In this document: positions 25,004-32,168 of the stretch, one piece after another | Layout: each line of letters begins with the position of its first letter | Numbering within the stretch: position 1 is the first letter of the stretch | Assembly: GCA_964655775.1 (NCBI GenBank) | Contig: CAZZNQ010000022.1 | Location: 1 to 47,946, forward strand | Direction: 5' to 3' | DNA length: 47,946 bases | From: CAZZNQ01 sp964655775 | GTDB taxonomy: Bacteria; Planctomycetota; Brocadiia; SM23-32 | The notes under the pieces: model-generated | Databases searched by the model: none | The model's input: the letters and a program-made list of their open reading frames with translations, nothing else | Told to the model about the DNA's origin: nothing | Program-made: the position numbers and the translations under genes

Positions 25004-26553
25004 ACGCAGCGATCGCCCCCTTCCTGAAGCGCGCGCTGGTCGTCGACACGCGGTCCGGCAAAACGTATCTGATCAGATCGGGGCTGGTTGTTCTCACTCT
25101 CCTGCTGCTGCTGATGGCGCACAGCACAGCCAGGCTGGTGGGAGCGCCGGGCCTGCAGTTCTTCTCCAGCATCATGGGCACGAACGCGTTCCTGATCTGC
25201 CTGGCCGGGCCGGGCCTGTTCGCGTCGGTCATCGCCGGGGAGAAGGAATCGCTCAGGCTGGGGCTTCTGAAGATGACGGGGCTTCGGCCTCTTTGGATAA
25301 TCCTGGGCAGCACGTCCGGGCCGATCATAGGCGCCGTGCTGCTGTTGGCGGTGCAGCTGCCCTTCGTGGCCCTGGCCGTCACCCTGGGCGGCGTGCTTCC
25401 CGGGCAGGTCTGGGCGGCAACCCTCGCCCTCGGGGCGCACCTGGTCTTCATCGCGGGCCTCGCCGTTTTCTGCTCCACAATCTGTAAGCGCAGCAGCTCG
25501 GCGGGCCGGCTGTGCTTCGCCCTCCTCGCCATGTACTACATAGGCACTCCACTCGCGCAGATGATCCTCGGGCGTCTGATGCAAATGGGCAGGACGGGGT
25601 GGTTGGCTGTCGCAGCCGACGGCGTGCTGGGATTCCTTCACGACTCGTCGGTCTTCACCCGCCTGTCGGAGGTGATGGGTGTTGGGTTCTCCGGTTCGGC
25701 GGTGGGCCTTCAGGTGTGGGCGGACATGGCGATGGGGCTTCTGTTCATGGTGCTGGCCTGGTGGGCGTTCGAGCGATTCACGCGCAGCCAGGTAGCGACG
25801 GGCCCGGGCCGTGTGATGTTGCGGGGGCGCTGGCGGCTGACCGGTGCGTTCCGCCCGGGGCGGGCCTGGTCGAACGCCCTTGCCTGGAAGGCGTTCCACT
25901 TCGCATCCGGCGGCCGCGTCGGCGTCGTGGTCAAGACACTCCTTGCGCCCGTTCTGGTGGGCGTGATCGTCCTCATCTCGTCGGGCAGTCGCCCTTCCCG
26001 GATGATCGACCTGGAGGAAGTCGGCGGCTTACTGGTCGGCATTTCCATTGGAGTGTTCTGCGTGGACGCCGTTATCACGTCGTCCAGGCTGTTCGGCAAT
26101 GAGAGCAAATGGCGGACGCTGCCCACCCTCGCCATCCTGCCGCACTCGACAGTGGGCATGATGCTCCGCATGGCCTTCGGCGCAGCCCTGGGTCTCGTTC
26201 CCTACGTGGTCGGCTTTGTCATGGGCCTTGCCATGGCGCCCGACCTGCTTGTCGATGTTGTCTCGGAATCCCTCTTCACCGGGGTCTTCTTCTGGTTGGT
26301 GGGCAACTTCCTGCTGCTGCTTGTCATGGCCGCGTACTTCTCGCTCCTTTTGAGGCGCGGAGGCGTGCTGCTCGCGTTCGTCGTCTGGTACTTCGGCATG
26401 CACGTGGTTACGGGAGTGATCGGCATGTTGTCGTTCACGAGCGGCTTCGGCATGGACTCCGTCTTCCCCGTAATGGGCGTAGCCAGCATCATGTTGTCGC
26501 TCGTCCTGTTCGTGATGCTCGTCAGGCGGGTGGAGACGCTGGCCGCACGCTAG
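25000..26553 (+). CDS. ABC-2-type transporter permease (module B)
   Basis: A 517-residue, highly hydrophobic protein with about 12 membrane segments. The loop AGEKESLRLGLLKMTGLRPLWI corresponds residue for residue to the loop in the module A permease, and the N-termini of both (MN...L...TY) align. It is the last gene of the operon; the converging DUF3999 gene ends 50 bases away. That gap contains only a weak GGGC/GCCC hairpin, so no strong terminator is visible. Substrate unknown. Confidence 0.87.
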   Translation: MNAAIAPFLKRALVVDTRSGKTYLIRSGLVVLTLLLLLMAHSTARLVGAPGLQFFSSIMGTNAFLICLAGPGLFASVIAGEKESLRLGLLKMTGLRPLWIILGSTSGPIIGAVLLLAVQLPFVALAVTLGGVLPGQVWAATLALGAHLVFIAGLAVFCSTICKRSSSAGRLCFALLAMYYIGTPLAQMILGRLMQMGRTGWLAVAADGVLGFLHDSSVFTRLSEVMGVGFSGSAVGLQVWADMAMGLLFMVLAWWAFERFTRSQVATGPGRVMLRGRWRLTGAFRPGRAWSNALAWKAFHFASGGRVGVVVKTLLAPVLVGVIVLISSGSRPSRMIDLEEVGGLLVGISIGVFCVDAVITSSRLFGNESKWRTLPTLAILPHSTVGMMLRMAFGAALGLVPYVVGFVMGLAMAPDLLVDVVSESLFTGVFFWLVGNFLLLLVMAAYFSLLLRRGGVLLAFVVWYFGMHVVTGVIGMLSFTSGFGMDSVFPVMGVASIMLSLVLFVMLVRRVETLAAR

Positions 26554-26603
26554 CAGCCCAGTTCCGCAGCAGGTTGCCAGGAGGGGGGGCGACGCCCACC
26601 GCC

Positions 26604-27965
26604 TCATTCGGCTGGGCCGGTCTGTCTTGACGTTTCCCGGGCCTGCCGGTAGACGAGAAGGGCCAGGAACCCGCCCGCCACAAGGAGGGCGGCCCAGATC
26701 AGGCCCTTGTGGCGCTCGCTCCAGGGAAGCTCCGGTTCGCCTGCGCGCCACGGATTCGGACCGACCGGCCCGAGCTGTGCGCTGACAACGCGCTCGCGGC
26801 TCAGTCGGTCCACGAAGTGCGGTAGGTCGTAATCGGGCGCGTTCGCCTCCGCGTTGCCGAAGCACAGCGAGTACGGCCCCCTGCCCGCCGGCTGGAACGT
26901 GAGCGTGCGCACCAGCCGCCGGGCGCTTGCCACGGGCGCAAGCCGGATCGGGCCGTTGTCGCCGTTCAGGACACGCACGAGCAGGTAACGGTGCCCCGCT
27001 CCACGCAGGCTGATGCCGAGGGATTCCTCGGTATGCCCGCCGGCGGAATAGCGATGGATAGCCGTGCGCGTGACACGAGCCCACGGTTCCTCCTCGACCC
27101 TCTGCCTGCGTGTTCCGTCCTCAAGATGCACGGTGACGGTCCGTTCCTCGCAGGGCCGTCCGAATACCTCCACCGTTCGGAAGAAGTTCTCCTCGGACGC
27201 CTCCAGTTGCAGGCTGTAAAGCGGCAGGTTGCGGTAGCCCAGATCAAGCCGCATCTCGGTCTGCCGGCGACGTGGTAGCTGCTCGATGTCTACCGACTGC
27301 ACCGGAACCGGTACGGTCCTGGGCTGACGGACCACCCGATGCCAGGCCCCTACGTCGTCAATCGGCACGTGATCGGGGTCGTCGGGCCCGTTGAATACGG
27401 TGACGCGCAGGTAGCGCTGATCGTTGTCCGAGATCGAGACGCGGTCCTTGTCGTAGGCCCCGCCCCAGCCGTCGCCGCTGATCTGGAACAGAAACGCGCC
27501 GCGTCGGATCACCAGCCAGTTCACCCCGTCGTCGCTGCCTTCCACCATGACGCGCCGCCGGAAGTTCTCTCCCGGGGTCTGGACACGTATGACGTTCTTG
27601 AGCACCTTCTCGCCGAAGTCAACGGTGACGGAAGACCTCTCCCCGGGCACGAAGGCCCGGTTGTAGAGCCGAACTTCCAGCCGCTCCCGACGTGTGCCGG
27701 CGGTTTGCAGGCGGGACAGCACGTGGGGCACGGCCTTACCATCGGCGTCCACCACGCGCAAGTCATCCAGGTCGGGCTGTGCGGCGTCGAAGACCGGCGG
27801 CGTCAGCTCCACGTCCACCACCCCGCGTTCCGGCAGGGGATCGAGCAGAATGGGCGCGCACTCCTGCAGTTCGGACAGCACGTCGGTGGATCTTCCCGCG
27901 CGGACGGTCACAGGGGCGAGCGCCAACAGTACGGCCACCGTTCCGGCGGTGATGCCTGTCTTCAT
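26604..27965 (-). CDS. DUF3999 family exported protein
   Basis: A 453-residue protein with an N-terminal signal peptide (about residues 1-23, ending VRAG). It has a beta-sandwich-rich body with discoidin-like segments such as SDDGVNWLVI and DNDQRYLRVTV, and a C-terminal membrane helix near 425-442. This matches DUF3999 proteins, which are commonly encoded next to DUF2339 proteins, as here: the ATG overlaps the DUF2339 stop (ATGA, 27962-27965). Both are probably envelope proteins of one complex. The biochemical role is not known. Confidence 0.85.
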   Translation of the reverse strand: MKTGITAGTVAVLLALAPVTVRAGRSTDVLSELQECAPILLDPLPERGVVDVELTPPVFDAAQPDLDDLRVVDADGKAVPHVLSRLQTAGTRRERLEVRLYNRAFVPGERSSVTVDFGEKVLKNVIRVQTPGENFRRRVMVEGSDDGVNWLVIRRGAFLFQISGDGWGGAYDKDRVSISDNDQRYLRVTVFNGPDDPDHVPIDDVGAWHRVVRQPRTVPVPVQSVDIEQLPRRRQTEMRLDLGYRNLPLYSLQLEASEENFFRTVEVFGRPCEERTVTVHLEDGTRRQRVEEEPWARVTRTAIHRYSAGGHTEESLGISLRGAGHRYLLVRVLNGDNGPIRLAPVASARRLVRTLTFQPAGRGPYSLCFGNAEANAPDYDLPHFVDRLSRERVVSAQLGPVGPNPWRAGEPELPWSERHKGLIWAALLVAGGFLALLVYRQARETSRQTGPAE

Positions 27966-30256
27966 GGCTGTTGCTCCCCGCTTCCGTCCAGCCCGCTCTC
28001 AATGCGGTGGTAGAGGTATGCGCCTCCGATCATCAGCGCGCCCAACACGAAGAACGATATGATCCTGTAGACCTGTTGCACAACGGCCATGTCCACGAGC
28101 ACCACCTTGATCGCCGCGGCGCCGAACAGGGCCAGGGCGGCGATTCTGAGCGGCAGGACGCGCTTCCAGAAGCCTACGGCCAGCGTTGCCGCCGCGTAGA
28201 CGGCCCATACCACGGAGAGCGACATCAGCGCCGTCCAGCCCGCCCGTTGGGCCTCGGTCACGGTTGCGTCGCAGAAGCTGTACGCCTCGGCACTCAGCAG
28301 GATCAGCAGCAGTACGCCAGCCGCCACGTAGTCGGCAATCGCCAACCTGCGTTCCCATTCCTCGCACATGTCCCCGCAGCGGCTCAATGTGTATCCGAAG
28401 GCAAACACGGCGAGCACCGGCAGAACCGCTCCCAGGAAGCGGAAGTTTACGAACAGAACGTAGTCATCCGGCCCGGACCGCCCGTAGGCATAGGCCGCCA
28501 GCAGCAAGGCGATCGCCGTCAGCACGGCGCCGGTGACACGGGACGCGAGCGAACGGGCCCTGATGCCTGCTGCAAAGAAGCAGGCGGCGCCGACGGTCCA
28601 GATCGCCGGTGCGAGCGCGCGGGCGACGTAAGGACGGCTGGTGTAGCGGCACCACTCGGCCAACTCCGCATGGGCGAGTATCACCGTCAGCACTCCGGCT
28701 CCGATGGCGGCGCCGGTCTTCATCAGCAGGTCGACGGGGGTCGCGTCCGAACGATGTCGTGCGTGAATGAAGGCGCACAGGCCCGCGGCCAGGGGCACCA
28801 TCAGAGCCCCTGCGAAGTGACGGTTGAGCACCGGCACGAACAGCCCGCCATGCAGCGGCCACTGCACGGAGAACAGGCGGACCGTCACCAGCGCCAGCAC
28901 AACGGTAGCGGCGATGCGCACGGGGCGGTAAGAATAGCGGTACCCGAGGTAGAGCAGCAGCGGGGCCTCCAGCGACCACGCCAGCGTGATGCCCTGGAGC
29001 TTCAGGTGAAGGGGCACCGCGAGGGTCAGGAAGAACACGGTGAGCGCAATGAAGCCGAACACCGACCGAGCGTCCGCGGAGATGCGGCGCCGCGCCTGCG
29101 CGCCCAGCACAAGGTAGCAGGCCGCCATGCCCAGTGCGACGAATCCAAGGACATGCCGATTCTCGTCCGCCAGTATGGCGTATGCCGCCGTGAAGGCGAG
29201 CCCGGCGTTTGCGAGGGCGAGCGCGAAGCGCTCGATCGTAATCGGTGTGCCGCGGCGAAGGTGGTGAACGAACGGCAGCAGCAGGAAGACGGCGAAGAAC
29301 GCGGCCAGCCAGACCAGAGCCGGCACCATCGCCGCATCCGCGTAGAACTCGTGGAACCAGCCGGCATAGAGGATTGCCGTGCCGACGAACGCGAGCACGT
29401 CCAGCGAGCGCCATTTCCGCGACAGTGCCACGCCCAGGACGCCCAGGTCCAGCAAGATCACGTAGGCGAACAGCGCGTCGCGCGCATCCTCGCCCGTGGA
29501 CAGCAACACCGGCGTGAGGAAGCCGCCGAGGACGGCGAGGAAGGCGATGGAGACGGCGCCGCGCAGCACGCAGAGAGTCATGCCGGCCGCGGTGACAAGC
29601 GCCATGGCAAGGAAACCGACCGGCTGAGGAATCAGTTCATAGAAGGACGTTGCCGCGAACAGCGACGCGTAGAGGATCGCAAGCCCCAGCCCCGCCAGCC
29701 CCTCGCCCAGAACCTGCATGCGGCCACGCATGAAGCGGTCGCCGACCGCGAGACACGCGCAGCCGGCAAGGATTCCGAAACTGACTCGGGCGGTCGGTCC
29801 AAAGAACCGCAGCCAGCCGCGGTCGAAGGCATACTTGACGAAGAACGCCGCTGCGAAAAACAGGACAACAGCGCCGACCCAGGTCATCCAGCGCTTGCCG
29901 ACCAGTTCCTCGATGTGGTTCCAGTCCAGCCCGGGTCGAGCGGGGCGCTCGGGAGCGCTCTCGACCGGTCTCGCGGAGATGCGCTGCAGCGCGTCCAGCC
30001 GTGCCTCGCGGGAGTCTACCTCCGGGGATGGCTCTGCGACGGGCGGTTCTTCGGCCTGGGGCGCCGTCGGTGCCTCCCCCTGTTCCAGCGCGTGGAGCCG
30101 GCGCAGCAGGTTCTGCAGGTCTTCCCGGAACGACCTGCGCCGACGGCGCTCTCGGAGGAGCATCGCGAACGCGACAAAGCCCAGCACGGATCCCAGCACA
30201 ACGCATAGAACCAGTCCGATGACGACAAGCGCGCCAATGGTGTCCGCCAGAGACAT
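27962..30256 (-). CDS. DUF2339 polytopic membrane protein
   Basis: A 764-residue protein. After an N-terminal helix (about 8-34) come a basic stretch, a short coiled coil (EDLQNLLRRLHALEQ) and a Pro/Glu-rich linker. From KRWMTWVGAVVLFFAA near residue 125 onward it is almost entirely hydrophobic, with more than 20 membrane segments. The KRWMTWVG entry and the following GLAGLG helix are hallmarks of DUF2339. It is encoded in an operon with DUF3999. The start at 30256 has AGAGG eight bases upstream and follows a good promoter. A transporter or glycan-modification role has been imagined for the family, but I see no catalytic motif. Confidence 0.9.
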   Translation of the reverse strand: MSLADTIGALVVIGLVLCVVLGSVLGFVAFAMLLRERRRRRSFREDLQNLLRRLHALEQGEAPTAPQAEEPPVAEPSPEVDSREARLDALQRISARPVESAPERPARPGLDWNHIEELVGKRWMTWVGAVVLFFAAAFFVKYAFDRGWLRFFGPTARVSFGILAGCACLAVGDRFMRGRMQVLGEGLAGLGLAILYASLFAATSFYELIPQPVGFLAMALVTAAGMTLCVLRGAVSIAFLAVLGGFLTPVLLSTGEDARDALFAYVILLDLGVLGVALSRKWRSLDVLAFVGTAILYAGWFHEFYADAAMVPALVWLAAFFAVFLLLPFVHHLRRGTPITIERFALALANAGLAFTAAYAILADENRHVLGFVALGMAACYLVLGAQARRRISADARSVFGFIALTVFFLTLAVPLHLKLQGITLAWSLEAPLLLYLGYRYSYRPVRIAATVVLALVTVRLFSVQWPLHGGLFVPVLNRHFAGALMVPLAAGLCAFIHARHRSDATPVDLLMKTGAAIGAGVLTVILAHAELAEWCRYTSRPYVARALAPAIWTVGAACFFAAGIRARSLASRVTGAVLTAIALLLAAYAYGRSGPDDYVLFVNFRFLGAVLPVLAVFAFGYTLSRCGDMCEEWERRLAIADYVAAGVLLLILLSAEAYSFCDATVTEAQRAGWTALMSLSVVWAVYAAATLAVGFWKRVLPLRIAALALFGAAAIKVVLVDMAVVQQVYRIISFFVLGALMIGGAYLYHRIESGLDGSGEQQP

Positions 30257-30296
30257 CGCAGGACCTCTTGCCTATATCAGCCCGTCCGGAGCGGGC

Positions 30297-30325
30297 ATTG
30301 TACGTGGCGTATGCGAACTCATCAA
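30297..30325 (-). promoter_or_regulatory. Sigma70-type promoter for the DUF2339-DUF3999 operon
   Basis: On the minus strand TTGATG (30325-30320) and TACAAT (30302-30297) are separated by exactly 17 bases, matching consensus at 4/6 and 5/6. Transcription would start near 30290, giving a leader of about 34 bases with AGAGG before the ATG at 30256. Confidence 0.6.
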
Positions 30326-30489
30326 GCCTTAACCTGCGCCCAGACCGGCCCAATAGGCTGCTTGCGTTCCCTCTGGGCCACCGCGGCATGGTGTTTGCGC
30401 TTCTCGTCACATTGCGTATCGAGACAGGGCAATGTCCTCCTGCTGCGATGGGCACGTCGGCCGCAGGGTACACTCGGAGAGGAGCCATC

Positions 30490-31257
30490 ATGTCCCAAGA
30501 GGTAGAGCAACTGAGTCGCGAGTTCTTGAAGACGGCCACCCAGACCGAGAAGCGGATGCGCAACATCTTCCTCGGGTCAATGGCGCTTTCGGTGCTGGTT
30601 TTCCTGCACTTCATCTTCCTCAGCAGGGAGAACACGCTCGTCCAGCGCATCCTCGTCGTCTCCTTCCCGGCGCTGTTCCTCTGGTCGTTGGTGATCACAG
30701 GCTATGCGTTCTCCACGCTCTGGAAGGTCGCCGAGGATCGCAAGGGATTGCTGATGGACCAGATGATGACGGATGCTATGACGGGCCTGAAGTCCCTCAC
30801 CTATATGCGTCACCTGCTGCAGAACGAGATGGACAAGGCCATCGAGACCGCTGATCCTCCCCAACTCCTCTACCTGGACTTGGAGAGCCTGGAGGTCGTC
30901 AACCGAGACTTCGGCCATACGGTCGGCGACATCGTCCTGAAGGAAATCGCCAAGATGGTGGAGGGGAGAGTGCCCACGGGGGCGACGGTGGGGCGCCTGG
31001 CCGGCGACGAGTTCATTGTGCTGATGCCGGAGACCGATGCGGATCGTGCCAAGGGAGTGGCGGAGACTGTCGTTCGCAGCATCGAGGACTACGACCTGGA
31101 CTTGGGCAAGCGGGGCCACATCGACTACATCGGGTGCCGGCCGGCCGTGATGGAGTGCCCGCGCGATGCCGCCTCGCCCGATGAGGCCATTGCCATGCTC
31201 CAGCAGGCCGTTGCCATAGAAGCCCGCAAACGAGACCTGCAGCCCCAGACAGCCTAA
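30490..31257 (+). CDS. Membrane-anchored degenerate GGDEF-domain protein
   Basis: A 255-residue protein with two membrane helices (about 26-45 and 52-74), a short signalling-helix linker and a GGDEF domain (about 92-250). The active-site loop reads RLAGDEF (AGDEF at 171-175). The usual DxLTGLxNR entry is DAMTGLKSL. The metal-binding pair reads D130/E132, and the guanine-binding ND motif reads Asn138-Arg139. No inhibitory RxxD site lies upstream of the loop. Diguanylate cyclase activity is therefore uncertain; a nucleotide-sensing role is possible. The ATG at 30490 has GAGAGGAG upstream; open frame further upstream to 30268 has no start signal. Confidence 0.85.
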   Translation: MSQEVEQLSREFLKTATQTEKRMRNIFLGSMALSVLVFLHFIFLSRENTLVQRILVVSFPALFLWSLVITGYAFSTLWKVAEDRKGLLMDQMMTDAMTGLKSLTYMRHLLQNEMDKAIETADPPQLLYLDLESLEVVNRDFGHTVGDIVLKEIAKMVEGRVPTGATVGRLAGDEFIVLMPETDADRAKGVAETVVRSIEDYDLDLGKRGHIDYIGCRPAVMECPRDAASPDEAIAMLQQAVAIEARKRDLQPQTA

Positions 31258-31276
31258 CCGCGCGAAGCGCCCGTCA

Positions 31277-31312
31277 GCACCCACCGGTACACCCTACTGG
31301 CCCGGTGCGTGT
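31277..31312. terminator. Weak stem-loop between converging genes
   Basis: CACCGG (31282-31287) pairs with CCGGTG (31302-31307) and the stem extends past one C-C mismatch for four more pairs. It lies 20 bases after the GGDEF stop and 55 bases after the end of the converging small gene. There is no T-run, so termination is only plausible. Confidence 0.35.
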
Positions 31313-31366
31313 GCGATTGGGATAGTGGACAGCCACTCTGCGCGGTCGTCGGATTCCCGAGACCAG

Positions 31367-31573
31367 TCAGTCCCCGGCCATCCGGCGACGGCGCTGGATC
31401 TCCGGAAGTGTCTCATCCACGGCTACCGCAACGCTCCGCGCGCCGCTTCCGGCCACTTTGCCGAACACAAGCACCGTTGCGTCGCGTTGCGTCTGGCGGT
31501 AGGCGTAGAGTACACGATCGAGGTTGACCAGGACGGGTATGCCGCGCTTGGAGTCGGTGAGGGTAACGAACAC
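31367..31573 (-). CDS. Small FlbD-like protein (68 aa)
   Basis: A short minus-strand gene starting at GTG (31573) with GGAGG five bases upstream. The product begins FVTLTDSKRGIPVLVN and continues with a strand-rich core and VDETLPEIQRRRR near the C-terminus. The layout (strand, small turn, VNLDRV, strands, V-x-E-x-x-x-EI) resembles the small FlbD/SwrD family and related DUF proteins found next to signalling genes. The frame is open upstream for 430 bases, but with atypical composition and no start signal, so I limit the gene to this part. It may share a transcript with the small membrane-protein gene upstream (155 bases away). Coding status is likely but not certain; function unknown. Confidence 0.5.
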   Translation of the reverse strand: MFVTLTDSKRGIPVLVNLDRVLYAYRQTQRDATVLVFGKVAGSGARSVAVAVDETLPEIQRRRRMAGD

Positions 31574-31728
31574 TTTGGCCTCCGCGTCATTGGATCTGCG
31601 ATGCTCAAAACGAGATGCTTCATCCACTGCAATCGCGGGGCCAAATGCGAGCGAAACGGCGCTGACGGCCGCGCTTACACGCTTCCCTGGACGGACGACG
31701 CTTGCTCCGGCTTCACGCCCGGTGTGCG

Positions 31729-31908
31729 TCAGCGGCTGCTGCCCGGCAGCACCTCCACGCCCAGCGAGACGAGCAGGACCGCCGTCGCAAGCCCGACCAG
31801 CACAATCACGCAGTTGGTCCGGCCCATGCACACCACCTGGTAGGCGGCCGTCGCCAACGCGGCCGCCGTTCCCAGCACCACACAGAACTTCGCACTCGAC
31901 TCGTGCAT
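31729..31908 (-). CDS. Small two-helix membrane protein (59 aa)
   Basis: A minus-strand ORF starting at ATG 31908 with a strong ribosome binding site (GGGAGGTG five bases upstream). The product has two hydrophobic helices (about residues 8-24 and 31-50) joined by a short CMGRTNC turn, with another Cys near the start of the first helix. No family is recognised. A perfect TATAAT lies 113 bases upstream on the same strand. The strong start signal and helical hairpin make a real gene likely despite its size. Confidence 0.5.
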   Translation of the reverse strand: MHESSAKFCVVLGTAAALATAAYQVVCMGRTNCVIVLVGLATAVLLVSLGVEVLPGSSR

Positions 31909-32020
31909 CGGACACCTCCCGTGCCGCATCGCGGCTCGCCCGAGACCCGGCAAACCGACCCTTCACGGCTGCGTTGCCTGTGGTGCCCTCCGTCGCCTGC
32001 ATCAACACAGCTATCTTATC

Positions 32021-32026
32021 ATTATA
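32021..32026 (-). promoter_or_regulatory. Candidate -10 element for the two small minus-strand genes
   Basis: A perfect TATAAT on the minus strand (32026-32021), in an AT-rich patch. The -35 position 17 bases upstream reads CTTCCC, a poor match. Transcription would start near 32014 and leave a leader of about 106 bases before the ATG at 31908. I see no known riboswitch fold in that leader. Confidence 0.35.
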
Positions 32027-32069
32027 CGCCGAGCTCGCCGTGGGGGAAGCCTTTTATTCCGCCTTCACC

Positions 32070-32098
32070 TTGCCGACGCAGGCGGTTCGGACCACAAT
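32070..32098 (+). promoter_or_regulatory. Candidate sigma70-type promoter for the DUF2264 gene
   Basis: TTGCCG (32070-32075) and CACAAT (32093-32098) are 17 bases apart, each matching consensus at 4/6. It lies about 70 bases before the ATG at 32169. Confidence 0.4.
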
Positions 32099-32168
32099 TG
32101 CGGGGCACGCCGGAAGCTGATCCGCGGCGCTGGAGATGGCACGACACCCCCTACGTAAGGCTGAGCCG

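Noticed and set aside
30469..30474. TACACT as the -10 of a promoter for the GGDEF gene
   Set aside because: It is only 16 bases before the ATG and no TTGAC-like hexamer lies 17-18 bases upstream, unlike the pair at 39271 and 40778.
31574..32008. Extension of the 68-residue gene upstream to a 213-codon frame
   Set aside because: The added part overlaps the small membrane-protein gene, has no start signal and is compositionally unlike protein.
31909..32020. Possible cyclic-di-GMP or other riboswitch in the leader before the small membrane-protein gene
   Set aside because: Some GC-rich pieces recall known aptamers, but the conserved GEMM core segments are absent, and I could not draw a matching fold.
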